NCBI RefSeq assembly: GCF_007556775.1
Contig: NZ_CP041742.1
Location: 558,001 to 622,000 of the forward strand
Origin: Lysobacter lycopersici
GTDB lineage: Bacteria > Pseudomonadota > Gammaproteobacteria > Xanthomonadales > Xanthomonadaceae
Length of the DNA stretch: 64,000 bases
Direction: 5' to 3'
The notes below the pieces were generated by a model. That model was given only the letters and a program-made list of their open reading frames with translations, searched no databases and was not told the DNA's origin. Below are positions 53,758-61,101 of this stretch, piece by piece. Positions within the stretch are counted from its first letter, which is position 1. Every line of letters begins with the position of its first letter. The translations under genes were made by a program, and so were the position numbers.

Positions 53758-55446
53758 TTACTCGGACTTGCCTTCCAGCTGCTCGCGCAGCAGGGCGCCC
53801 AGCCGGGTGGTGCCGGCGGAAGCGTCGTTGGCGGACTTGTTGTAGTTCGCCAGCGCTTCCTGGGTTTCGGCTTCGTCCTTGGCTTTGATCGACAACTGCA
53901 TGCTGCGGCCCTTGCGGTCGTTGCCGATGACCTTGGCTTCGACTTCCTGGCCGACCTTGAGCACCTGCGAAGCATCGTCGACGCGCTCGTGCGAGATGTC
54001 GCGGGCGGAGACGTAGCCCTCGATGCCATCGCCGAGGTCGACGGTCGCGCCCTTGGCGTCGACTTCCTTCACCGTGCCCTTGACGATCGAACCGCGGGCG
54101 TTGTTCGCGACGAACTGGCCCATCGGGTCCTGTTCGAGCTGCTTGACGCCCAGCGAGATGCGCTCGCGCTCCGGATCCACGGCGAGCACCACGGCTTCCA
54201 GCGTGTCGCCCTTCTTGAAGTTGCGCACGATGTCTTCGCCGGTGGTGTTCCAGCTGATGTCGGACAGGTGGATCAGGCCGTCGATGCCGCCGTCCAGGCC
54301 GATGAAGATGCCGAAGTCGGTAATCGACTTGATCTGGCCCGACACCTTGTCGCCCTTCTTGTGGATCGCGGCGAAGGTCTCCCACGGATTGCTGGTGACC
54401 TGCTTCATGCCCAGCGAGATGCGGCGACGCTCTTCGTCCACGTCGAGCACCATCACCTGCACTTCGTCGCCGACCTGCACGATCTTGGCCGGGTTGACGT
54501 TCTTGTTGGTCCAGTCCATCTCGGACACGTGGACCAGGCCTTCGACGCCCGGCTCGATCTCGACGAACGCGCCGTAATCGGTGACGTTGGAGACCTTGCC
54601 GAACACGCGGCTGTTGGCCGGGTAGCGGCGGGCGATGTTGTCCCACGGATCCTCGCCCAGCTGCTTGAGGCCGAGGCTGACGCGATTGCGCTCGCGGTCG
54701 TACTTGAGCACGCGCACGTCCAGCTCCTGGCCGACTTCGACCACTTCGGACGGATGGCGAACGCGCTTCCACGCCATGTCGGTGATGTGCAGCAGGCCGT
54801 CGATGCCGCCGAGGTCGACGAACGCACCGTAGTCGGTCAAGTTCTTGACCACGCCCTTCAGCACCGCGCCCTCGACCAGCTTCTCGAGCAGCTGTTCGCG
54901 CTCTTCCGAATGCTCGCTCTCGACCACCGCACGGCGGGAGACGACCACGTTGTTGCGCTTGCGGTCGAGCTTGATGAGCTTGAACTCCAGCTCCTTGCCT
55001 TCCAGGTACACCGGGTCGCGGACCGGGCGCACGTCGACCAGCGAGCCCGGCAGGAACGCGCGGACGTCCTTGATGTCGACGGTGAAACCGCCCTTCACCT
55101 TGCCGCTGATGCGTCCGACGATGGTCTCGTTCTTCTCGAGCGCTTCCTCGAGTTCGTCCCACACCATGGCGCGCTTGGCCTTCTCGCGCGAGAGGACGGT
55201 TTCGCCGAAACCGTTTTCGAGGCTGTCGAGGGCGACTTTCACTTCGTCGCCGATGCCCACGTCGATTTCGCCGGCGTCGTTGCGGAACTGTTCGATCGGG
55301 ACGATGCCCTCGGACTTCAGGCCGGCGTTGATCACCACGACGTCGTTGCGGACGTCGACCACGACGCCCTTGACGATGGCACCGGGCTTCAGCTTGGCGA
55401 GGTTGGCCTGGCTGGCTTCAAACAGTTCTGCGAAAGATTCGGTCAT
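53758..55446 (-). CDS. rpsA: 30S ribosomal protein S1
   Basis: 562 residues, full length for gammaproteobacterial S1. Six consecutive S1/OB domains ([80 protein letters not shown] and two more). The first two bind the ribosome and the rest mRNA. ATG 55446 ([20 protein letters not shown]) was chosen; an extended frame to 55494 lacks conservation. cmk lies upstream and ihfB downstream, the conserved cmk-rpsA-ihfB order. The 142 bases before the start probably hold the promoter and S1 autoregulatory region. Confidence 0.97.
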   Translation of the reverse strand: MTESFAELFEASQANLAKLKPGAIVKGVVVDVRNDVVVINAGLKSEGIVPIEQFRNDAGEIDVGIGDEVKVALDSLENGFGETVLSREKAKRAMVWDELEEALEKNETIVGRISGKVKGGFTVDIKDVRAFLPGSLVDVRPVRDPVYLEGKELEFKLIKLDRKRNNVVVSRRAVVESEHSEEREQLLEKLVEGAVLKGVVKNLTDYGAFVDLGGIDGLLHITDMAWKRVRHPSEVVEVGQELDVRVLKYDRERNRVSLGLKQLGEDPWDNIARRYPANSRVFGKVSNVTDYGAFVEIEPGVEGLVHVSEMDWTNKNVNPAKIVQVGDEVQVMVLDVDEERRRISLGMKQVTSNPWETFAAIHKKGDKVSGQIKSITDFGIFIGLDGGIDGLIHLSDISWNTTGEDIVRNFKKGDTLEAVVLAVDPERERISLGVKQLEQDPMGQFVANNARGSIVKGTVKEVDAKGATVDLGDGIEGYVSARDISHERVDDASQVLKVGQEVEAKVIGNDRKGRSMQLSIKAKDEAETQEALANYNKSANDASAGTTRLGALLREQLEGKSE

Positions 55447-55588
55447 TGCAATGTTCTCGTTGATGTCCGGGCCGCGCGTCGCCGCGAGGCCCACCCGTTA
55501 TCGGCGCAGGCGGGATTGCCCATGGCCGTGAGTGTCGGAGTGGGTTGGAACCGCCGCGTTGGCCGCGACGGAGCGGGTTCTGCTGGAA

Positions 55589-56284
55589 TCAGCCCTTCGC
55601 GCCGCGCAGGGAAGCCGGCAGCAAGGCCAGCACCTGCTCGACGACCGCCGCAATGCCCTGTCCGGTGGTGTCGATGCTGACGGCGTCGTCGGCCGGTCGC
55701 AGCGGCGCCACCGCGCGATTCGCATCGCGGGCGTCGCGGGCGAGGATTTCGCCCAGAAGACCGTCCAATGTAACGGAAACCCCTTTATCCTTCAACTGCT
55801 TATAACGCCTTTCGGCACGTTCGGCGGCGCTGGCGGTGAGGAACACCTTGGTCCCGGCGTCCGGGAAGATCACCGTACCCATGTCGCGACCGTCCGCGAC
55901 CAGCCCGGGCGGGCGCCGGAAACCGCGCTGCAGGTCGACCAGCGCCGCCCGCACCGCCGGCAGCGCGGCGATGGCCGAGGCCGCCGCGCCGGCGGTTTCC
56001 ATGCGCAGCTGATGGGTCGCGTCCTTGCCGTTGACGATGACGCGGGGCTCGCCGCCTTCGGATTCCGCGTCGAAGCGGATGTCGGCCCGGGCCGCGCAGG
56101 CCGCGACCGCGTCTTCGTCGCTGAGGTCGATCTGCTCCCAAGCCGCGGCCAGCCCGACGGCGCGGTACAAGGCGCCGGAATCGAGGTAATGCCACCCAAT
56201 CCGGGTGGCGACGAGCCGGCTGATGGTGCCCTTGCCCGATCCGGACGGGCCATCGATGGTCAGTACCGGCACGGTCTTGGGCAT
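55589..56284 (-). CDS. cmk: Cytidylate kinase
   Basis: 231 residues. Phosphorylates CMP and dCMP with ATP. The P-loop [17 protein letters not shown] is at residues 9-25, then [35 protein letters not shown] is the CMP-kinase signature and RYKQLKDKG the lid region. ATG 56284 ([15 protein letters not shown]) is supported by the family start. First gene of the cmk-rpsA-ihfB group and divergent from rpmJ, with 133 bases between starts. Confidence 0.95.
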   Translation of the reverse strand: MPKTVPVLTIDGPSGSGKGTISRLVATRIGWHYLDSGALYRAVGLAAAWEQIDLSDEDAVAACAARADIRFDAESEGGEPRVIVNGKDATHQLRMETAGAAASAIAALPAVRAALVDLQRGFRRPPGLVADGRDMGTVIFPDAGTKVFLTASAAERAERRYKQLKDKGVSVTLDGLLGEILARDARDANRAVAPLRPADDAVSIDTTGQGIAAVVEQVLALLPASLRGAKG

Positions 56285-56417
56285 GGGTGTCTCCGGGGTT
56301 CGGGGCATTCTAGCCGGGCGCCTCGGGAAGCGTGCGCAAGCGCTTGAATCGGCGGGGAAAGTCCCGCTAGAATGCGCGGCTGCGTTTCCCCATCCACATT
56401 CCAGCCGAGATTCCGTC

Positions 56418-56543
56418 ATGAAGGTCCTGTCCTCCCTGAAGTCGGCGAAGGCCCGCCACCGCGACTGCAAGGTCGTCCGCCGCCGCGGCAAGGTCTTCGT
56501 GATCTGCAAGTCCAATCCGCGTTTCAAGGCGCGCCAGCGCTAA
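56418..56543 (+). CDS. rpmJ: 50S ribosomal protein L36, zinc-ligand-poor form
   Basis: 41 residues: [20 protein letters not shown], then [16 protein letters not shown]. Canonical zinc-binding L36 has four ligands (Cys, Cys, Cys, His). Here only two cysteines remain (Cys17, Cys30) and the His position is Phe, so this is the zinc-independent type with a slightly longer N-terminal part. Such forms are standard in Xanthomonadaceae. Monocistronic, with its own terminator, rather than part of the spc ribosomal operon. Confidence 0.93.
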   Translation: MKVLSSLKSAKARHRDCKVVRRRGKVFVICKSNPRFKARQR

Positions 56544-56564
56544 GCGCTTCGGGCTTCGCCTCGA

Positions 56565-56596
56565 AAGGCCGCCGCAGGGCGGCCTTCTTCGTTTCT
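56565..56596 (+). terminator. Terminator of rpmJ
   Basis: AAGGCCGCC (56565-56573), loop GCAG, GGCGGCCTT (56578-56586), followed by CTTCGTTTC. It begins 21 bases after the rpmJ stop. Confidence 0.8.
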
Positions 56597-56676
56597 GCGG
56601 GCAGGAATCGCGCGGCATCGACGCGCCATGCCCTAGCCTTACACTCCCGCATCCCGCCCAACGCCTGGAGTTCGCC

Positions 56677-57003
56677 ATGACCTTCCGTTTCGGCATCACC
56701 CTGCTCGCGGTCCTCGTTGCATCGGCGCCGGTCGCCGCGGAAACCCTGCTGGTCGAACGCGTGCAGCAGGAAAACCACGCCGCCATGCCCGCGCGCGGCA
56801 TGAGCATGGCCCAGGTGCAGGCCCGCTTCGGCGCGCCCAGCGACCGCCTCGACCCGCGCGGCGGGCAAAAGCGCGCGTGGCCGACGATCAACCGCTGGAC
56901 CTATCCCGGCTTCGTCGTCTATTTCGAACAAGAAAAAGTGATCGACGCCGTCGCCATTCAGGCCAGCGCGAACGAGACCGGCCCCAAGCCGCCGATCCGC
57001 TGA
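56677..57003 (+). CDS. Small periplasmic hypothetical protein
   Basis: 108 residues with a signal peptide (MTFRFGITLLAVLVASAPVA, cleaved before AETLL). MSMAQVQARFGAPSDRLDPR and RWTYPGFVVYFEQEKVIDAV follow, a pattern like SmpA/OmlA (BamE)-type beta folds, which have a helix MxxxQVxxxxGxP and then strands. It lacks the lipobox Cys of BamE. The stop overlaps the aguA start (TGATG), so it is translated together with the polyamine genes, but a role in that pathway is not evident. Confidence 0.7.
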   Translation: MTFRFGITLLAVLVASAPVAAETLLVERVQQENHAAMPARGMSMAQVQARFGAPSDRLDPRGGQKRAWPTINRWTYPGFVVYFEQEKVIDAVAIQASANETGPKPPIR

Positions 57004-58031
57004 TGCCCGCAGCCCTGCGTTTCCCCGCGGAGTGGGAACCCCAGTCCGCGGTACTGGTCGCGTGGCCGCACGCCGGCACCGACTGGGCCGAACGGTTGGC
57101 CGGGGTCGAGGACACCTACATCGCGCTGGTCGCGGCGATCGCGCGTTTCGAGGACGTCGTGATCTGCGTGGCCGACGATGACGTCGAGACCTACGCGGAA
57201 ATGCGCCTGCGCTCGAACCGCGTAGACATGCAGCGCGTGCGCTTCGTCACCGTGCCCTACGACGACACCTGGCTGCGCGACTCGGGACCTATCACGCTCC
57301 GCGATGGAAACGCGTTCCGACTGCTCGATTTCCGCTTCACCGGTTGGGGCGGCAAGTTCGAGGCTGGCGATGACGACCGCCTCGTCGAACGCCTCGACGC
57401 GCAATCGCTGTTCCGCGATGCGGACCGCGCACCCATCGATTTCGCGCTGGAAGGCGGCGCCATCGACACCGACGGCGCGGGCACGCTGCTGACCACCTGG
57501 CAATGCCTGCACGAACGCCATCCACAGGCATCGCGCGAGGAATTGACCGAAAAGCTCGCCGGCTGGCTGCAGCAGGATCGCGTGCTCTGGCTCGACCACG
57601 GTTACCTCGAGGGCGACGACACCGACGCCCACGTCGACACCCTCGCCCGCTTTGCGCCCGGCGACGCCATCGTGTTCCAGGCCTGCGACGACGAATCCGA
57701 TTCGCATCATGCCGAGTTCAAGGCGATGGCCGATGAAATCGCCGCGCTGCGCACGCAGGACGGTAGGCCGTACCGGCTGTTCCCGTTGCCGTGGGCGCGG
57801 CCGATCCTCGACGGCGGGCGTCGCCTGGCCGCGAGCTACGCGAACTTCCTCATCGTCAACGGCGCGGTGCTGATACCGGCTTACGATGACGAGGCGGACG
57901 ATGCCGCCGCGGCCGTGATGGCGAATGCGTTTCCCGACCGCGAAATCGTGCAGGTCCCATGTCGCCCGCTGATCTGGCAGAACGGCAGCCTGCACTGCAT
58001 CACCATGCAATTGCCCGAAGGACTGATGTGA
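57003..58031 (+). CDS. aguA: Agmatine deiminase
   Basis: 342 residues of the Porphyromonas-type peptidyl-arginine deiminase family. Converts agmatine to N-carbamoylputrescine and ammonia. FPAEWEPQSAVLVAWPHAGT opens the protein, and DDTWLRDSGPITLRDGN contributes substrate-binding acids. HGYLEGDDTDAHVDTLARF holds catalytic His/Asp, and GSLHCITMQLPEG the nucleophile Cys332. The start overlaps the preceding stop, and the stop overlaps the aguB start by one base. Together with aguB it forms the arginine-decarboxylase-dependent putrescine route. Confidence 0.95.
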   Translation: MPAALRFPAEWEPQSAVLVAWPHAGTDWAERLAGVEDTYIALVAAIARFEDVVICVADDDVETYAEMRLRSNRVDMQRVRFVTVPYDDTWLRDSGPITLRDGNAFRLLDFRFTGWGGKFEAGDDDRLVERLDAQSLFRDADRAPIDFALEGGAIDTDGAGTLLTTWQCLHERHPQASREELTEKLAGWLQQDRVLWLDHGYLEGDDTDAHVDTLARFAPGDAIVFQACDDESDSHHAEFKAMADEIAALRTQDGRPYRLFPLPWARPILDGGRRLAASYANFLIVNGAVLIPAYDDEADDAAAAVMANAFPDREIVQVPCRPLIWQNGSLHCITMQLPEGLM

Positions 58032-58918
58032 TGTCCAAGTTCTCCAAGCTCCCCGTCGCGCTCGTGCAGGAAAAGAACCACGGCAACGCCGCGGCGAACC
58101 TCGCCGTGATCGAATCGCGCGTAGCCGAGGCCGCGAAGTCCGGCGCCAAGCTGGTGCTGCTGCAGGAACTGCACAACGGCGCCTACTTCTGCCAGCACGA
58201 ATCTGTGGACGAATTCGACCTTGCCGAACCGATCCCCGGACCGAGCACCGAACGCCTCGGCAAGCTGGCGAAGCAGCACGGCGTGGTGCTGGTCAGTTCG
58301 CTGTTCGAGAAGCGCGCGACCGGCCTGTACCACAACACTGCGGTGGTGTTCGACGCCGACGGCTCGACCGCGGGCAAGTATCGCAAGATGCACATTCCCG
58401 ACGATCCGGGTTTCTACGAGAAGTTCTACTTCACGCCCGGCGACCTCGGCTTCACTCCGATCGACACTTCGGTCGGCCGCCTCGGCGTGCTGGTGTGCTG
58501 GGACCAGTGGTACCCGGAAGGCGCGCGGCTGATGGCGCTGGCCGGCGCGGAGCTGCTGCTCTATCCCACCGCCATCGGCTGGGATCCGAACGATGCGCAG
58601 GACGAGAAGAATCGGCAGCGTGACGCCTGGGTGTTGTCGCATCGCGGGCATGCGGTCGCGAACGGCTTGCCGGTGCTGAGCTGCAATCGCGTCGGCCACG
58701 AACAGTCGCCACTTGACGCCGCCGGTATCGACTTCTGGGGAAATTCGCACGTGCTCGGGCCGCAGGGTGAATTCATCGCCGAAGCGGGAACCGATCCGAC
58801 GATCCTGCTTGCCGAAGTCGACATGCAGCGCAGCGAACACGTGCGCCGGATCTGGCCGTTCCTGCGCGACCGGCGCATCGATGCCTACGGCGATCTGACG
58901 AAACGCTACCGCGATTGA
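58031..58918 (+). CDS. aguB: N-carbamoylputrescine amidase
   Basis: 295 residues of the nitrilase superfamily. Hydrolyses N-carbamoylputrescine to putrescine, CO2 and ammonia. The catalytic triad is visible: Glu in LVLLQELHNGAYFCQ, Lys in GKYRKMHIPDDPGF, Cys in GVLVCWDQWYPEGARL. DAYGDLTKRYRD is a usual ending. ATG 58031 overlaps the aguA stop by one base, marking tight coupling of the two enzymes. The 146 bases to the next gene contain no terminator that I can recognise. Confidence 0.96.
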   Translation: MSKFSKLPVALVQEKNHGNAAANLAVIESRVAEAAKSGAKLVLLQELHNGAYFCQHESVDEFDLAEPIPGPSTERLGKLAKQHGVVLVSSLFEKRATGLYHNTAVVFDADGSTAGKYRKMHIPDDPGFYEKFYFTPGDLGFTPIDTSVGRLGVLVCWDQWYPEGARLMALAGAELLLYPTAIGWDPNDAQDEKNRQRDAWVLSHRGHAVANGLPVLSCNRVGHEQSPLDAAGIDFWGNSHVLGPQGEFIAEAGTDPTILLAEVDMQRSEHVRRIWPFLRDRRIDAYGDLTKRYRD

Positions 58919-59064
58919 GGAATCGTTGCGAATCTGCTGCGCTCGGCATTTCCGGCGCGTGCGGTGCTCGCAATCCTCATTGATTCCAACATCAACTCCG
59001 GTTGCTGCGCTCCGCGCGCACCAGAACTGCCATCGCTCGCGACGATTCGACAACGATTCCTGAT

Positions 59065-60264
59065 ATGACCATTGATTCCATTCTCGCCGGCCAACCACAC
59101 GCCATCGTCGAACGCGACGGCGTGCGCCACACCCTGCTCGGCACCGCGCATGTGTCGAAGGCGAGCGTGGATGCGGTATGCGCGGCGATCGATGCGGGCG
59201 GCTTCGATGCCATCGCGGTCGAACTCGACGCGCAACGCCTGCAGGCCCTGACCGATCCCGAGGCGTTGGCGAAACTCGATCTGGTGAAAGTGATTCGCGA
59301 CGGCAAGGTCGCGCTGTTCGCCGCCAACCTCGGACTCGCCGCCTACCAGCGCCGGCTTGCGGAGCAACTCGGCATCGAGCCGGGCGCGGAGTTGAAGGCC
59401 GCGGCGACCGAAGCGCAGGCGCGCGGCGTGCCGCTGCACCTCATCGACCGCGACGTCGGCACCACCTTCCGTCGCGTCTCCGCCGGCCTCGGCTGGTGGG
59501 CGCGCGCGAAGCTCGGTGCGGGACTCGCGGCCAGCCTGTTCGTCAGCGAAGACGTGGGCGAGGACGAGATCGAGAAACTCAAGCAAGGCGACATGCTCGA
59601 ATCGAGCTTCGGCGAATTCGCCAAGGACAGTCCGGAGCTGTATGCGCGCCTGATCGACGAACGCGACCAGTACATGGCGGCGAAACTGCGCGCGACTCCA
59701 GGCAATGCGAAGACGGTGCTTGCGGTAGTCGGCGCGGGGCACCTGCAAGGCCTCGCCCGTTACCTGCGCGAGGACACGCGCGATCCGGATGCACTGTGCG
59801 TGGAACTGGATTTCGTCGCGAAGAAGCGGCGAATCCCGTGGTTCACCATCGTATTCACGACGCTGATCCTGTGCGGCATCGGCTGGGGTTTCTGGCACGG
59901 CGGCTTCGCGCTCGGCACGGATGTGCTCAAGCAGTGGGTGTTGTGGACGGTGGGCATGACCGCGGTCGGCGCATTGCTGGCCGGCGCGAATCCATTGAGC
60001 CTGCTCGCGGGCGCGGTCTCCGCGCCGTTCAAGCCATTCCGGCCGGGCATGCCTTCGGGCATGTTCGCCGCGCTGGTGGAAGTACGCATGCGCAAGCCGG
60101 CCTACGGCGATTTCCTCGCACTGCGCGACGACGCGCAGACGCTGGGCGGCTGGTATCGCAATCGCGTCACTCGCGTGGTGCTGGTGTTCATGCTGACTTG
60201 CTTCGGCACGATTGCCGGCGAGTGGCTCGCGGGATTGCGCATCATTGGGAAGTTGATGCACTGA
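59065..60264 (+). CDS. TraB/PrgY-family membrane protein
   Basis: 399 residues. The N-terminal two thirds are a TraB domain with TLLGTAHVSKASVDAV, AIAVELDAQRLQALTD, LIDRDVGTTFRR and AVVGAGHLQGLARYL (the GxxH and ExD/GAGHxxG motifs shared with TiKi/ChaN-like putative metalloproteases). The C-terminal third has about four membrane helices (WFTIVFTTLILCGIGWGFW onward). PrgY in Enterococcus limits pheromone activity, but the function of proteobacterial members is unknown. ATG 59065 was chosen; no strong Shine-Dalgarno site is present and a longer frame begins at 59002. Confidence 0.85.
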   Translation: MTIDSILAGQPHAIVERDGVRHTLLGTAHVSKASVDAVCAAIDAGGFDAIAVELDAQRLQALTDPEALAKLDLVKVIRDGKVALFAANLGLAAYQRRLAEQLGIEPGAELKAAATEAQARGVPLHLIDRDVGTTFRRVSAGLGWWARAKLGAGLAASLFVSEDVGEDEIEKLKQGDMLESSFGEFAKDSPELYARLIDERDQYMAAKLRATPGNAKTVLAVVGAGHLQGLARYLREDTRDPDALCVELDFVAKKRRIPWFTIVFTTLILCGIGWGFWHGGFALGTDVLKQWVLWTVGMTAVGALLAGANPLSLLAGAVSAPFKPFRPGMPSGMFAALVEVRMRKPAYGDFLALRDDAQTLGGWYRNRVTRVVLVFMLTCFGTIAGEWLAGLRIIGKLMH

Positions 60265-60349
60265 ACCGTGTTTTTGACCGGTTAATGCACGCCAATTCAA
60301 TCGCCAAGCCGAATCCTAGAAAATTTAATTGCTAGATGGCCAAGTAATC

Positions 60350-60967
60350 ATGCACGCCAGACTTGCAACCATCTTTAAAAAGCTCCGACATGCCGAGGCA
60401 CTGGCTAATAAATGTGCTACTAATTTCGAAAGACGATTTTCCCCAGATCACCCGTACCGGATTTGCTTTATTAGGCTGAGCAATAAGGCTCGGTATGCAG
60501 CAGAAATTATAGATTTTTATGCGCACTGCATACTGGAAGACCAGGAACTCGCCAATGATCAAACAGAGCGAGTGATCGAAACCGAAAAATGGTTCTTTGT
60601 CGGCGTGTTATCAGTAATTGAATATTCAATGCCGTCGATTCTCGGTAATCGAGGCTCAGAAAGACTTCGATCCGCCGCATTTAACGGCCCATTTTCTATC
60701 TTCCTCGACAGGGCTGAATCCGAGAAAGCCATAGACGCGAACGAGAAGTCGTTGCTTGAGTTCGCATCACGCGTTCGAAACGATTTGATTCACAGAAATG
60801 GAGTAAGTCGCGTCAGCGCAACAATGGTCTTTCAAGAAATTAGCTTTGATCTAATTAAAGATGAGATGATCGAAGGTCGCTGGGGAATGCTGACCGATCT
60901 CGGCACGCTCGCCATTTATGCGCTTACAGCAATAATCGACGATATCGAAATGCATCTAGGCCAATAA
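60350..60967 (+). CDS. AT-rich orphan gene, possible HEPN-type protein
   Basis: 205 residues, largely alpha-helical, with no signal peptide or membrane segment. Near the C-terminal third is FASRVRNDLIHRNG: Arg143-Asn144-x3-His148. This matches the R-N-x3-H motif that forms the active site of HEPN ribonucleases in toxin and phage-defence systems. The segment before it (SLLEFASRVRNDLIH) would be the expected helix. No other domain was recognised. Codon and base composition are strikingly AT-rich against neighbours, which indicates recent acquisition. No antitoxin-like partner gene is adjacent. The start at ATG 60350 is preferred to TTG 60329. HEPN membership is a motif-level suggestion. Confidence 0.6.
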   Translation: MHARLATIFKKLRHAEALANKCATNFERRFSPDHPYRICFIRLSNKARYAAEIIDFYAHCILEDQELANDQTERVIETEKWFFVGVLSVIEYSMPSILGNRGSERLRSAAFNGPFSIFLDRAESEKAIDANEKSLLEFASRVRNDLIHRNGVSRVSATMVFQEISFDLIKDEMIEGRWGMLTDLGTLAIYALTAIIDDIEMHLGQ

Positions 60968-60996
60968 CATTATTAAATGAACAACCTGTTAATCAA

Positions 60997-61027
60997 AAAA
61001 AGCGGGGTTTCGCCCGCTTTTTCGTTT
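60997..61027. terminator. Bidirectional terminator after the AT-rich gene
   Basis: AAAAAGCGGG (60997-61006), loop GTTTCG, CCCGCTTTTT (61013-61022). Both strands end in T-runs, so it can stop the AT-rich gene from the left and the RND gene from the right. Confidence 0.9.
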
Positions 61028-61041
61028 CGACGACTAATCAC

Positions 61042-61092
61042 CCCTCTCCCGCCCTGCGGGCACCCTCTCCCACGCTTCGCGGGGAGAGGGAA
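61042..61092. repeat. CCCTCTCCC-type palindromic repeat, copy 2
   Basis: CCCTCTCCC, the hairpin GCCCTGCGGGC, ACCCTCTCCCACG, CTTCG and CGGGGAGAGGGAAA. Same architecture as the copy at 45373-45421. It ends ten bases before the stop codon of the RND gene. Confidence 0.75.
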
Positions 61093-61101
61093 ATGCAAAA
61101 G

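Noticed and set aside
58919..59064. Repeat or gene between aguB and the TraB-family gene
   Set aside because: No convincing repeat, terminator or start signal was recognised in these 146 bases.
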